A stretch of 64,000 bases of DNA from SHLQ01 sp964517125 (GTDB taxonomy: Bacteria > Actinomycetota > Acidimicrobiia > Acidimicrobiales > SHLQ01), in assembly GCA_964517125.1 (NCBI GenBank), contig CAZFBD010000009.1, forward strand, positions 1 to 64,000, given 5' to 3'. Shown here one piece after another: positions 6,935 to 16,895 of this stretch (positions are counted from its first letter, which is position 1; every line of letters begins with the position of its first letter). The position numbers and the translations under genes were made by a program. The notes beneath the pieces are model-generated. The model saw only the letters and a list, made by a program, of their open reading frames with translations, was not told the DNA's origin and ran no database searches.

Positions 6935-9892
6935 TCAGGCGTCTTCTGGCTCTTCGGGTTCTCCATCACCAAGAACGTCGGGCACCTCGCCGGCTTCGAG
7001 CTCTCGCAGGAGGGCTTCGAGGTCGGCGAGTGCTGATTCCTGCAGGCGTTCGTACTCAGCAAAATCGGGAAGTGCATCCTCGGCTGCATTGAGGCGAGAC
7101 AGGATCTGGGCAAGCCGCTGCTGTACGCCGGCGGGCGTGTCCCCGTCGAGGACGACACCTTCGTCGGCACCATCGGGCACCGGCGATCCGGTGAGGATCG
7201 CCGCTTCCTCGAGCGGAATGTTGAACAACGCCGCAAGCGCGCCGGCATAGGTCGTGGCGAAGCCGATTCGGTCCTCGACCACGACAGCAACGAACTGGAT
7301 TGCCGGCTCGGTGATCTGGTTGGACGTCGCCGACTCGGGCTCGGGACGCACGTAGTACGGCCGCACGTAGACGATCGAGTCGTCGAGCAGAAGCGGCAGC
7401 AGGTTTCCGGCGAGGAACTGCGAACCGGCCTGGCTCAACTGGGTCTGTTCCTCGGAGATCACCGGGTCGATGCTCAGGAGCTCGTGGATGTTGCTGGGAC
7501 CGTCGACTTCGACGTTGGCTCCGGTGGACATGAGGTACTGGCGGAGTTCGGGCTTGCCCTCGGCATCGAGGCGTCCGACGATGTACGCCGTGATCTCGCG
7601 GATTCCGTCGTTGACGGATCGCGGCACGTAGGACCGGGTCACGACGAACGACGGTTCGTCCTCGTCGGGCAGCTTGAGCACCTGGTAGTAGGGGTCGACT
7701 CGACGACCGGTGGCAGCGATGATCCGGGTGGGATCGTTGGCGTCGAACACCGGGACCTGCTGGCCTCCGGAGACTGCATCGGTGTTGGCGGCGACTTCCC
7801 AACCGAGGTTTGCGGTGAAGAACTCGCTGACGTCCTCGAGCTGGTAGCGACCCCAGAGCTCGGTCTGGACCCGGAAGAGGTCTTCGGGGAACCGAAGGTG
7901 CTCGCGGATGTCGGCGGGCATCTCGTCCATGCTGCGGAAGAGTCCATCGAACTGCTGACGGTACGCCCACAGGATCGGGTCACCGGATTCGGGCTCGTCC
8001 ACGGCGTAGAACTCGACCGATCCGTCGTAGGCGTCGACGACGACCTTCACCGAGTTGCGGATGTAGTTGAAGTTCTGGCGGAGCTGCGAGTCGGTGGGCA
8101 GCTGCGCCGTGGGGGCGAGATCGCTGTACGGGTATTCGCTCGACGTCGTGTAGGCATCGATCACCCACGAGATGCCGCCGTCGGAGACGACTGCATAGGG
8201 GTTGCTGTCGTAGGTGAGGAACGGTGCGATGCGTTCGGCGCGCTCGACGATGTCACGAATGAAGATGACTTCGGAGTCGTCGGTGAGCGTGCCGGAGATG
8301 AGGGGTTCGATTTCGCTGAAGCGGAACGAGAACGCCAGGCGCTGGAGGAACGAGGACATGGGCACGCCACCCTCGCCGTCGTAGGTGAAGCCACCGGCCG
8401 CGCCGGGTTCGAATTCCCTCTGCGTGGTACCGACCACTGCGTAGGTGGAGTTCGCTTCACCGAAGTACACCTGCGGCTGATCGATCTGAATCTCGGAGAC
8501 GTCGGACTCGAGCGGCGCATCGCGGACGAGGAAGTCGGGGACACCGTTGTCGTCGACGCGGTTGGCCGGCGCCACCACGATGCCGTAGCCGTGGGTGTTG
8601 ACGGCGTGGAGCTCTTCCCATGAACTGGCGTTGGTTTCACCAAGTTCACGAACGCCAACGACCACCGGCGTGAGTTCGCCATCGATGGTGTAGCGGTCCA
8701 TGTCGAGCGCACCGGTGAAGTCCCGATAGAAGTCGCGGTCCTTCTGGTTCAGCGTGAACGAGTCGTCGACGATGCGGGGGTCGAGGAGACGGGCGTTCTG
8801 GAGAACATCGCGGTGGTCGCGGAGCGAGTCGATCTCGACGACACCCGTGTACGTGAAGTCACCCGTGGAGACCTGATCGAGTTCGAAGGCGGCCCGAGTG
8901 CCGGCGATGTTGCGCTCGATGTACGGCCGTTCGCGTGCCTCTTTGTCGGGCGAGACCTGGAACTGCTGGATGGCCGCCGGGTAGATGCCACCGGCGATGA
9001 CGGCAATGAGCGCCCACAGACCGACTGCGATGGATGGCAGTGCCCAGCCCCGCCGCCAGATGTTGGCGACGAGCAGCCCGACGGAGAACAGCGAGATGAG
9101 CAGGAGGAGCTGGATGGCTGGCAGCGAGGCGTTGATGTCGGTGTAGAACGCACCGCGGGCGAACCCCTGATTCGAGGTGAGCAGGTCGAACCGCTGCAGG
9201 TAGTAGTCGGCCGCCTTGAACAGTGCCAGGAACGCAAGGATGATCGACAGGTGCGCCTTGACCTGTGGCGTACTGCGGCGGTCGACGGTCTGGATACGGA
9301 TGCCGCCGTTGATGTAGTGCCAGATGGCGGTGATGATGCCGATGATGATGAAGGCGGCGAAGAACCAACTGACGACGAAGTTCAGGAACGGCAGCCGGAA
9401 CACGTAGAACGCGACGTCGCGGTTGAAGACCGGATCGGTCGTACCGAAGTCGACCGAGTTCGTGAACAGGATCCACTCGTTCCATTGCGACGCAGCACCT
9501 CCGCCGGCGACGAGCGCAAAGAACCCAGCGATGGCAAAGCGGACCAGGCCGGTGCGCCGGCCAACGGTTTCGTGCCAGCGAGCAAGCAGTTCTTCCTCGG
9601 GCCCGGGCGGACGCAGGGCAGGAGCGATTCGGTCGGCGATGACCAGGTTGATCCATGCGAGAACAAAGAAGACGGCGATGAACACGACCGAAAGCACGAT
9701 TCGGGCCGTGAGCACGGTGGTCCACTCGCCGGTGCGACCAATGTCGTCGTACCAGAGGTAGTCGGTGTACAGACCAAAGAGTCCCCGCATCGACGCGAGG
9801 AGAAGGATGAGCGCGACCACCACGATGAAGCCGATGACACGGCCTCGACCTGGGCGACGGCTCGCGGATTCGGGTTCAGCGTCAGTTGCCAT
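6935..9892 (-). CDS. UPF0182 family membrane protein
   Basis: This 985-residue protein matches the large UPF0182 family common in actinobacteria and cyanobacteria. About seven N-terminal membrane helices (residues about 20-330, beginning GFIVVVALILLLASMRGLF) precede a large extracytoplasmic region. Conserved family text includes YTDYLWYDDIG near the start and the stretch around HTYGIV-like HGYGIVVAPANR. The C-terminal 70 residues are acidic with a helical segment. The function of the family is unknown. The start at ATG 9892 fits the family. Confidence 0.9.
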   Translation of the reverse strand: MATDAEPESASRRPGRGRVIGFIVVVALILLLASMRGLFGLYTDYLWYDDIGRTGEWTTVLTARIVLSVVFIAVFFVLAWINLVIADRIAPALRPPGPEEELLARWHETVGRRTGLVRFAIAGFFALVAGGGAASQWNEWILFTNSVDFGTTDPVFNRDVAFYVFRLPFLNFVVSWFFAAFIIIGIITAIWHYINGGIRIQTVDRRSTPQVKAHLSIILAFLALFKAADYYLQRFDLLTSNQGFARGAFYTDINASLPAIQLLLLISLFSVGLLVANIWRRGWALPSIAVGLWALIAVIAGGIYPAAIQQFQVSPDKEARERPYIERNIAGTRAAFELDQVSTGDFTYTGVVEIDSLRDHRDVLQNARLLDPRIVDDSFTLNQKDRDFYRDFTGALDMDRYTIDGELTPVVVGVRELGETNASSWEELHAVNTHGYGIVVAPANRVDDNGVPDFLVRDAPLESDVSEIQIDQPQVYFGEANSTYAVVGTTQREFEPGAAGGFTYDGEGGVPMSSFLQRLAFSFRFSEIEPLISGTLTDDSEVIFIRDIVERAERIAPFLTYDSNPYAVVSDGGISWVIDAYTTSSEYPYSDLAPTAQLPTDSQLRQNFNYIRNSVKVVVDAYDGSVEFYAVDEPESGDPILWAYRQQFDGLFRSMDEMPADIREHLRFPEDLFRVQTELWGRYQLEDVSEFFTANLGWEVAANTDAVSGGQQVPVFDANDPTRIIAATGRRVDPYYQVLKLPDEDEPSFVVTRSYVPRSVNDGIREITAYIVGRLDAEGKPELRQYLMSTGANVEVDGPSNIHELLSIDPVISEEQTQLSQAGSQFLAGNLLPLLLDDSIVYVRPYYVRPEPESATSNQITEPAIQFVAVVVEDRIGFATTYAGALAALFNIPLEEAAILTGSPVPDGADEGVVLDGDTPAGVQQRLAQILSRLNAAEDALPDFAEYERLQESALADLEALLRELEAGEVPDVLGDGEPEEPEDA

Positions 9893-9931
9893 GTCCGTTT
9901 GAGGATATCGCTGTGTCGGGCAGACGTGAGT

Positions 9932-12079
9932 TCAGCTGGCGTTGAGTTCGATTGCTGCCGCACAGATGATTTGTGCGTGTTCAGCGATGCGTTGCGTTTT
10001 GACCTCGCGGTAGACGCTGCGAAGGCGGTCGACGAGGACGTCGGTGTCGTTCGCATCCTGGTCGACACACTCGACGATCTTGCGACGGAGGTTGTCGACC
10101 ATGCGATCAACCTCGGCCTGCGGGTCGGCCGAGGGGGCCAGTTCGCTGACGGATTCCTGCAGAAAGGCCTGGGTGACGGACCAGTAGCGAAGACGGTGCA
10201 CCTCGACGGTTCCCAACAGATCCTCGACCGGCGGGGCCTGATCGGCGGCTCGAAGTGTGGAGAGCACGTCGCTCTGTTCGTCGGCCAACACCCGCTTGAG
10301 TTTTCGACCGATGCCGTCGCTGAGGATGCTCGCATCAGGCACGGCGTCGGGTGTATCGGATGGTGCAGTGGCGCTCGCCGGTTCGCTTTCGCCGGAACGG
10401 ACAGCAGCGTCCTGGGTTTGACGCATGCGGGCGAACAGGCTGTCGACCCGTTCCTCGGGCTCATCGGCGGCAGCGACCGGCTCGATTTCGGGCTCTGGCT
10501 CGGCGGTAACGACCGGTTCGACTTCGGGCTCCGGCTCGGTGGCGACCTCGGCAGTCACGGGCTCGGGGAGGTCCTCAGCTTCGTCGACGGGTTCTTCCTC
10601 GAGAACAGCTTCGGGTTCGGGTTCGACCACTGGCTCCGTGAGATCGGCATCGGCATCGGCGGTCTCGTCGGCGACCACGTCAGCGGCAGCGACCTCCACC
10701 GCCTCGCCATCTTGCTCCACGTCGGCGTCATCGGCGCTCGCTGGGGCTTCCACGACTTCGAGTCGCTCGACGGGTGCCGGCGGCTCGGTGGCCGCTGGTT
10801 GTTCGCGTTGTGGTCGGCGATTGGCCGGGTGCCGGTCGGTATCGACGTCCTCTCGGACGGCTTTCAGGCTGACCACCTTGGCGAGCGGCCCGTCGTTGTC
10901 GGCGCCATCGGCATCGGACGTGTCGGTTTTGGCCTTCGGCTCGATATCGGGCTTCGGCGAAGGAGCATCGGGTTCGGCGGGTTCAGAGGTGGGCTCGGGC
11001 GCCGCTGTGGATGAGTCCACGTCCTCCGTTTCGGCGGCGTGGTCGGCGGACTCGGCCTCGGGGCCGGACGTCTGGTCGCCGGTCTCGGGTGCAGCGACGT
11101 CGGTACGGGCCTCGACCGTTTCCGGAGTTTCGGTCTCGGTCGACTCTGCAGCGACGCCAGCATCATCCACAGATGACACCGATGACACCGTGCGGGTTCG
11201 GGCTCCGGCGGGCGTGACCACTGGAAGCGGACCAGTGTCGAGCAGACCGGCGAGCTTCGCCGTCTCGATCTCGGCCTCGATCTCTTCGAGAGTCGAGTCG
11301 CTCACGTTGTGACCAGCGGTCTCCGCCGCCGCCCGCGCCTCGGACATGGAGATGTTCAGCTCGTCGCTGATCTCCTCGAGCGCACGACGCACAACCTCGT
11401 GCGAGGCGAGCAGGCGTTCTCGCCCAGCCCTCAGCTGTTCGATCTGGCGACGAGCCGACGACCGCTTGCGGGCCAGATCTTCGAGGATCTGACGGCGGGT
11501 GAGCTCGGCCTCGCGAATGATCCGGGCGCCTTCGGCATCGGCGGCCTGCTGGCTGACACCGGCTTCGGAGGCGATGGCAACCGCGTCCTCGCGTGCCTTG
11601 TCGCGAATGGTTCCGGCCTCATCATCGGCTGCTTCGAGTCGGGTTCGTTCCTCGGTGCGGGCTGCAGAGAGGATCCGCTCCGCTTCGATGTCGGCCACCC
11701 GCGAGCGCTCGGCGTAGAGCTCCTCGGCTGCACCGATGATGTCGACGGCCTCGGCCTCGGCCTCGGCGATGCGATCGGTTGCAGCGGCGCGGGCTTCGGT
11801 GAGTACCCGGCCGGCTTCCTGACCGAGCTGTTCGGTGAGTGCCGCTTCGTCGGGCTCTGCGGTCTGCTGTGCCAGCGATTCCTGGAGCGACAGAACCTCT
11901 TCGCGCAACCGGTCAACCTCGCTGTGCCAGGCGTCCCGATCGGCCTCGAGCGTCTTCACCCGAGCGGCGGTCAGCTCCAAGAAGGCCTGAACCTCGGTGG
12001 CATCGACGCCACGAAGCTTCGACGAAAACGTCTTGCCTGCGATCGAGGCTGGGGAGAGATTGTCGGCGGACTCATCCAT
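9932..12079 (-). CDS. Large DivIVA-like coiled-coil protein
   Basis: The N-terminus of this 715-residue protein (residues about 8-45, SPASIAGKTFSSKLRGVD then EVQAFLELTAARV) resembles the DivIVA membrane-binding segment. A long coiled coil follows to about residue 270, rich in Ala, Glu and Arg. An acidic, Pro/Ala/Glu/Val-rich linker runs from about 285 to 560. A helical C-terminal domain (about 590-715) ends at AIELNAS. DivIVA proteins mark poles and septa and recruit growth machinery, so a role in polar growth or division is likely. No DivIVA-associated division gene is adjacent. Confidence 0.65.
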   Translation of the reverse strand: MDESADNLSPASIAGKTFSSKLRGVDATEVQAFLELTAARVKTLEADRDAWHSEVDRLREEVLSLQESLAQQTAEPDEAALTEQLGQEAGRVLTEARAAATDRIAEAEAEAVDIIGAAEELYAERSRVADIEAERILSAARTEERTRLEAADDEAGTIRDKAREDAVAIASEAGVSQQAADAEGARIIREAELTRRQILEDLARKRSSARRQIEQLRAGRERLLASHEVVRRALEEISDELNISMSEARAAAETAGHNVSDSTLEEIEAEIETAKLAGLLDTGPLPVVTPAGARTRTVSSVSSVDDAGVAAESTETETPETVEARTDVAAPETGDQTSGPEAESADHAAETEDVDSSTAAPEPTSEPAEPDAPSPKPDIEPKAKTDTSDADGADNDGPLAKVVSLKAVREDVDTDRHPANRRPQREQPAATEPPAPVERLEVVEAPASADDADVEQDGEAVEVAAADVVADETADADADLTEPVVEPEPEAVLEEEPVDEAEDLPEPVTAEVATEPEPEVEPVVTAEPEPEIEPVAAADEPEERVDSLFARMRQTQDAAVRSGESEPASATAPSDTPDAVPDASILSDGIGRKLKRVLADEQSDVLSTLRAADQAPPVEDLLGTVEVHRLRYWSVTQAFLQESVSELAPSADPQAEVDRMVDNLRRKIVECVDQDANDTDVLVDRLRSVYREVKTQRIAEHAQIICAAAIELNAS

Positions 12080-12154
12080 TTCGACAATGGTACGCCGCCA
12101 CCAAACGTGGTTCTGTGATCACCACGGCCCACTTTTGGCAATGGCGACTTCGGA

Positions 12155-13501
12155 TCAGAGCTGCCCGTCGGTGGGAAGATCGCCGACGTTTCCGCCGAGA
12201 TCGCCGATGATCGCCAGCGCGTCGGCCAGGGTGTCGACCGGCTCGATGCGAAGGTCGTCGACCGCTGCTCGGGCTTCGTCCAGGTTCGCTGACGGCACGA
12301 TGAACACGGCCGCATCAGCATCGCGGGCGGCGAAGGCCTTCTGATGAACGCCACCGATCGCGCCGACCGAACCGTCACGATTCATGGTGCCGGTCACGAC
12401 GATTTCGTTGCCGCCGGTGAGGTCGCCTTCGGTGAGCACGTCGAGGATCGTAAGGGTGAACGCCAGACCGGCCGATGGCCCGCCGACGTCCTCGGTGAGA
12501 ATCTCGACGTCGAACGGAAGCTCGGCGTCACGGAACTGGGTGGCAGCATTTGCGAGTCCGGCGCGCTCCAGGGTCCGGGTTCCCAAGACGACGTCGGCTG
12601 CTCGTTCGGTCCCGTCGGCGCCCACGGCCCGGATCGAGACCGATTCGCCGGAACGTCGTGTGGACAGCTCCACAACCAGGTCCTCGAAGCTCGTGATCAC
12701 TGCCCCATCGACCTCGGTGATCCGATCGCCGACCTGCAGCACCTCGGCGACAGGACCGCCTTCGACGACCCCGTCGATGGTGGCGCCCGTGGTTGCATCG
12801 GTGGCATCTGCGCCACGCATCACGCCAAGAAACGCCGCGGTGTCTCCTGTGAGCTCGACGACAAGGTCGATCGGGGCCTCACCGGGCGGGTTGATCAGCA
12901 GGGTCACGTCGTCGCCGATTGGCAACGGATCGACGGCGTCGAAGAACTCCTGGATGGTTGCCACGGGGGTGCCGTTGACGGCCGTGATCACATCGTTGCG
13001 GGAGACGTCGCCATCGAGTGCGCCGCCTTCGATCACGTCGATGACCACAACACCGGCCGGTTCGGCCACTTCGAATCCCAGCTGCGACAGCGCTGCAGCG
13101 ATGGAGTTGTTCTGCGACGACAGCATGAGCTGTGCGTTCTCTTCGCGTTGTTCATCAAAGCTGCGGCCCCGAAGAAGTTCGTCCTCGTGGAAGATCCGGT
13201 CCGAGTCCGTGAAACGGGAGATCAGCCACCCTGTGGGCGACAGCCGACGTTGGGTGACGGTCACGAAGCTCACTTCGCCGTCGGGGTTCTCGAAGAACTC
13301 GACCCCGTCGACATCGACGAACGATTCCGTCTCGAACGTGGAGCCGGGTTGCAGGACGAGGTACGGAATCCGAACGAGCGTGAGCCCGACACCAAGACCG
13401 AACAGCACCAGCGCAACCAGGAACCAATAGATGAAACTGCCGCCGGGTTCCACGTCGTCTGCCGTCTCAGGGCTGGAGGGAGTGACTACGCTGTCAAGCA
13501 C
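12155..13501 (-). CDS. PDZ-domain, Lon-like (S16) membrane-anchored serine protease
   Basis: This 448-residue protein resembles the YlbL/PDZ-Lon family. One N-terminal membrane helix (FIYWFLVALVLFGLGVGLTL) anchors it with the bulk outside. Two PDZ-like repeats follow, at about 130-215 and 225-300. The S16 catalytic domain has Ser343 in GGPSAGLAF and Lys388 in GGVHQKAFAA, the Lon Ser-Lys dyad with 45-residue spacing. It probably cleaves envelope proteins. GTG 13501 is chosen; a GTG at 13522 would overlap the divergent gene. Its start is back to back with the divergent ATG at 13502. Confidence 0.85.
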   Translation of the reverse strand: MLDSVVTPSSPETADDVEPGGSFIYWFLVALVLFGLGVGLTLVRIPYLVLQPGSTFETESFVDVDGVEFFENPDGEVSFVTVTQRRLSPTGWLISRFTDSDRIFHEDELLRGRSFDEQREENAQLMLSSQNNSIAAALSQLGFEVAEPAGVVVIDVIEGGALDGDVSRNDVITAVNGTPVATIQEFFDAVDPLPIGDDVTLLINPPGEAPIDLVVELTGDTAAFLGVMRGADATDATTGATIDGVVEGGPVAEVLQVGDRITEVDGAVITSFEDLVVELSTRRSGESVSIRAVGADGTERAADVVLGTRTLERAGLANAATQFRDAELPFDVEILTEDVGGPSAGLAFTLTILDVLTEGDLTGGNEIVVTGTMNRDGSVGAIGGVHQKAFAARDADAAVFIVPSANLDEARAAVDDLRIEPVDTLADALAIIGDLGGNVGDLPTDGQL

Positions 13502-13783
13502 ATGACCAGCATCGCACGACACGGCGAAAACCCTCCGTCACCTCGGCAACTCCCCATCGAGCCGCGCCCCGAGCGACCACTGCTGCAAAAACTGGGTGTT
13601 GGGTTCCAGCCGCCGGCGCAGGCCGAGTACGGCCCCGATGCGTATCCGTCGGTGTTGCGCCGGATCACGTCGTTGTTCCTGCTGCTGGCATTGGTGGTCT
13701 TTCTTGGCGTGGCCGTCGCCGGCATGATCGGGTCGGTCATCCTCGTCGCCGGGTTCCTGCTCGAGCAGGCAATCAGCGGTTGA
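13502..13783 (+). CDS. Small single-pass membrane protein
   Basis: This 93-residue protein has a Pro/Arg-rich N-terminal half (about 1-50) and a strongly hydrophobic C-terminal half (SLFLLLALVVFLGVAVAG then VILVAGFLLEQ) that forms one or two membrane helices. I do not recognise it. It begins one base after the divergent protease start, so its promoter must lie inside the protease gene or the two share control. It converges on the PE-rich protein gene at 13791. Confidence 0.6.
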   Translation: MTSIARHGENPPSPRQLPIEPRPERPLLQKLGVGFQPPAQAEYGPDAYPSVLRRITSLFLLLALVVFLGVAVAGMIGSVILVAGFLLEQAISG

Positions 13784-13790
13784 CCGGCGC

Positions 13791-14477
13791 TCAGCGCCCG
13801 AACAAGCCCTTGCGCACGCTGACCATGGAGTCGGCCTCGGGAGTCTCGATGGCTTCGGTTGCGGCCTCGACGGCTTCCGTCGCTTCCACCGTTGGTGATT
13901 CGTCGAAGACGGCCGCCAGATCTGGCATGGGACTCTCGTCCTGCAGGGAGTCGAACAGCGGGGCGCCCGTGTTCTCGGGCACTGGCTCGGGCTCGAAGAT
14001 CGCCTCGAGTTCGGCTTCGGGTTCGAAGACCGATGCCTCGGGTTCAGCCTCGACCGGCTCTGGAACCTCGATCGACTCTGGGGTTTCGATGGCCTCGGCC
14101 ACGGGCGATGAGTCGGCGGCGGGCGCTGGATCGCCGAAGAACCGGTCGGGTGCCGGTGTGGGTTCCGGGAACGCCACGGGTTCGGGAGCGGCTTCCACTG
14201 GCGCCGGTTCCGCAACCGGAGCTGCAGCCAACGGCGGCTCGGGAATCACGGTTCGTTCGACCGGCGTGGGCTCGTCGGGGCGATCGTCGTCGTTGACTTC
14301 CACACGGAAGTACGGACGGAAGTCGAACTGCACCTCTTCGAGTCGGAAGATCCGGGGCGAGGCAACACTCTCCACGTTGCGGAGCCGTTCTGCAGCGACG
14401 ATGGCGGCATCGAGACTTCCGCAGCGTTCGAATCCGGACGAGCCATCGGCCGATTCATACACGACAATGTGGGACAT
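13791..14477 (-). CDS. Hypothetical protein with a small N-terminal domain and acidic PE-rich tail
   Basis: This 228-residue protein has a folded-looking N-terminal region (residues 1-65, MSHIVVYESADG to FRPYFRVEV) and a long disordered stretch rich in Pro, Glu and Ala. It ends in a basic tip, SVRKGLFGR. The ATG at 14477 is preferred because GGAG lies about 7 nt before it; ATG 14483 is too close to that site. The family is not recognised. The tail composition resembles the linker of the DivIVA-like protein nearby. Confidence 0.6.
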   Translation of the reverse strand: MSHIVVYESADGSSGFERCGSLDAAIVAAERLRNVESVASPRIFRLEEVQFDFRPYFRVEVNDDDRPDEPTPVERTVIPEPPLAAAPVAEPAPVEAAPEPVAFPEPTPAPDRFFGDPAPAADSSPVAEAIETPESIEVPEPVEAEPEASVFEPEAELEAIFEPEPVPENTGAPLFDSLQDESPMPDLAAVFDESPTVEATEAVEAATEAIETPEADSMVSVRKGLFGR

Positions 14478-14549
14478 GTTCATTTCTCCAGGTGTTCGCA
14501 CGATCCGGCGTGTGTTCCCATCGGACCTCCGAAACGGTTGTTGAGTCAT

Positions 14550-15134
14550 ATGGCCCATTCCCCCGAACCCGATACTGCTGAGGTGGTTCTGGCCGGCGCG
14601 TCCGGCGATGTCGAGGTTCTCGATCGGGCCAGCCGGTCGGCAGATCCAGTGTTGCGCATCCTCTCTCTTGGGTCGCGTCACCGATGTGGACTGCTGACCG
14701 TCGAGGCCCTCCAGGCGGCCTGCACCGATCTCGATCGTGACGTCCGGTGCCGGGCGGTCGAGCTCGCGATCGGAACGGACCTCGAACTCGTCTCGATGCT
14801 CGAGGACCCCGACGATCTCGTGGTCGAAACGGTGGCGTGGGTGCTCGGCGAACGCGAGGACGACCGGGCCACAACGGTCGCCGCGCTCGTGGCGGTGGGA
14901 ATGGATCATCCGGTTCCCATTTGCCGGGAAGCGGCGATTGCTTCGCTCGGCGCCATCGGCCACCCCGACGGGCTGCCGGCGATCTTCGCTGGGCTGACCG
15001 ACAAGCCTCCCGTTCGGCGCCGATCAGTGCTTGCGCTTGCGCCCTTCGACGGACCTGAAGTGACCGAAGCGTTGGAGCGGGCGCTCACCGACCGCGACCG
15101 TCAGGTTCGTCAGGCCGCCGAGGACCTTCTCTGA
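14550..15134 (+). CDS. HEAT-repeat-like protein
   Basis: This 194-residue protein is built of repeated helical pairs, with phrases such as RDVRCRAVELAI, REAAIASLGAIGHPDGL, RRRSVLALAPFDGPEV and RDRQVRQAAEDLL. These resemble HEAT/PBS-lyase-type repeats used for protein binding. It has no signal peptide or enzyme motif. ATG 14550 is chosen because the upstream extension is antisense to the neighbouring gene's 5' region. It converges with the ABC exporter genes, with 3 bp between stops. Confidence 0.7.
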   Translation: MAHSPEPDTAEVVLAGASGDVEVLDRASRSADPVLRILSLGSRHRCGLLTVEALQAACTDLDRDVRCRAVELAIGTDLELVSMLEDPDDLVVETVAWVLGEREDDRATTVAALVAVGMDHPVPICREAAIASLGAIGHPDGLPAIFAGLTDKPPVRRRSVLALAPFDGPEVTEALERALTDRDRQVRQAAEDLL

Positions 15135-15137
15135 AGC

Positions 15138-16895
15138 TCAGGTTCGGGCGAACTGCTGCATGAAGAGGTCGTGGTAGAAGCCACGATTTGCCAACAGCTC
15201 CTCGTGCGAACCCATCTCCATGATCCGTCCGGCATCGAGCGCAATGATCATGTCGGCGTGGCGAATCGTGGAGAGCCGGTGCGCAATCACGAATGACGTG
15301 CGGCCCTCCATGAGTCGGTCCATCGCCAGCTGAATCTCGCGTTCGGTTCGGGTGTCCACCGATGACGTTGCTTCGTCCAGGATCAGGACATCGGGTTCGG
15401 CCACGATGGCCCGTGCGATTGTGAGCAGCTGCCGCTGTCCCTGCGACAGGTTGGCGCCACCCTCGGCGAGGACGGTGTCGTAGCCGTCGGGAAGCCGCTC
15501 GATGAACCGATGTGCGTTGGCGTCCTTGGCGGCCTGCACGCACTCCTGGTCCGAGGCGTGGTCGCGTCCGTACTTCAGGTTGTACATCACCGACTCGCTG
15601 AACAGGAACGGCGTCTGCAGCACCACGGCCGCCCGCAACCGCAGGTCATCGAGCCGGAGATCGATGATGGGGTTCTCGTCGAGCCGGATCTCGCCGTCGT
15701 CGATCTCGTAGAAGCGGCCGATGAGGTTGATGATGGTGGACTTTCCGGCGCCTGTGGGGCCGACCATGCCAATGGTCTGACCCGGCTTGGCGTGGAACGA
15801 GTTGTCGAACAGGATCTGCCGGCCGGCCTCGTAACTGAAGTCGACATCGTCGAAGACGACATCGCCGGCAGCTTCGGGGAACGGACGGGCGTCGGCTCCA
15901 TCGGTGATGGCCGGAGACTCGTCGAGGAGTTCAAAGACGCGGTTGGCGCCGGCCGACGACTGGATCGCCTGGTTCATCGACCGCGAGATGGCACCGACCG
16001 GCTGCGAGAACTGCTGCGAGAACCCCAGGAACGAGACTGCGGTTCCCACGCCGATTCGACCGTTGGAGGCCATGACGCCGCCGATGAGCGCAACAGCTGC
16101 GACGTCGGCGTTGCTGACAAGACGCACCAACGGCATGATCAGCCAGCCCAGGAACGACGCCTTCTGGTCGGCGTCACGAGCGACGATCGAGCGCTCCCGG
16201 AGTTCGTCGATCGATGCGGACTGCTGTCCGTACGCCTGCAGGGTCTTCTGCCCGGTGACGCGCTCCTCGAGGAACCCGTTGATGCCACCGACGGCCTGCT
16301 GCAGCTCGCCGAAACTTGCAGCCACCATCTTGCCAATGCGACCCATGACCAATAGCGAGAACGGCGCAATCGCCAGAACGACCAGCGTGAGGACGACGTC
16401 GAGGCTGAACATGATCACCGTGATGGCGACCATCTGAATGAACGCCGAGACAAGGCCGAACAGCGAGGACGAAAGGAACGTGTTGATGACCTCGGTGTCG
16501 GAGGTCACCCGACTCATGAGGTCGCCGGACGAACGTGATTGGTGAAACCCGAGCGACAGCGTCTGCAGCTTCTCGAACAACTCCTGCCGGAGCCGTGCCA
16601 TGGCGGTCTGGGCAGCAATGGCAATGAGGTTCGCCGCAGCCCAACGCAACACGAAGGTCAACAGTGCCAGGACCAGGATCAGCACTGCCTGCGACGTGAG
16701 GTCGTCGGTCTGGCCCTCGAACACGTCGTCGACGGCGCGGCCGAACAGCAGCGGCTGAATGGACTGCAGCAGGAGACCAGCGAGGAGCAGCACCAGCGCG
16801 CCCACCACGACGACGCGGCGAAGCAGCAGGTAGCCGAACAACCGTCGGAGCGTGGCAAGGATGTTCGGCGGCACTCGTGGGCCCGGGGCGGTCAT
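15138..16895 (-). CDS. ABC exporter half-transporter, consensus ATPase site (second gene of pair)
   Basis: This 585-residue protein has six N-terminal membrane helices and a C-terminal ATPase domain, like MsbA-type exporters. The nucleotide site is canonical: Walker A GPTGAGKST, signature LSQGQRQLL, Walker B VLILDEATS with the catalytic Glu, and H-loop VIAHRLS. Its start overlaps the stop of the upstream half-transporter by 4 bp. The two very likely form a heterodimer that exports drugs, lipids or peptides. The substrate is unknown. Confidence 0.88.
   Translation of the reverse strand: MTAPGPRVPPNILATLRRLFGYLLLRRVVVVGALVLLLAGLLLQSIQPLLFGRAVDDVFEGQTDDLTSQAVLILVLALLTFVLRWAAANLIAIAAQTAMARLRQELFEKLQTLSLGFHQSRSSGDLMSRVTSDTEVINTFLSSSLFGLVSAFIQMVAITVIMFSLDVVLTLVVLAIAPFSLLVMGRIGKMVAASFGELQQAVGGINGFLEERVTGQKTLQAYGQQSASIDELRERSIVARDADQKASFLGWLIMPLVRLVSNADVAAVALIGGVMASNGRIGVGTAVSFLGFSQQFSQPVGAISRSMNQAIQSSAGANRVFELLDESPAITDGADARPFPEAAGDVVFDDVDFSYEAGRQILFDNSFHAKPGQTIGMVGPTGAGKSTIINLIGRFYEIDDGEIRLDENPIIDLRLDDLRLRAAVVLQTPFLFSESVMYNLKYGRDHASDQECVQAAKDANAHRFIERLPDGYDTVLAEGGANLSQGQRQLLTIARAIVAEPDVLILDEATSSVDTRTEREIQLAMDRLMEGRTSFVIAHRLSTIRHADMIIALDAGRIMEMGSHEELLANRGFYHDLFMQQFART

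Noticed and set aside
8813..11014. 733-codon plus-strand ORF opposite the UPF0182 and DivIVA-like genes
   Set aside because: It spans two well-supported minus-strand genes and the gap between them. Its product has no recognisable domain and is rich in residues typical of antisense reading.
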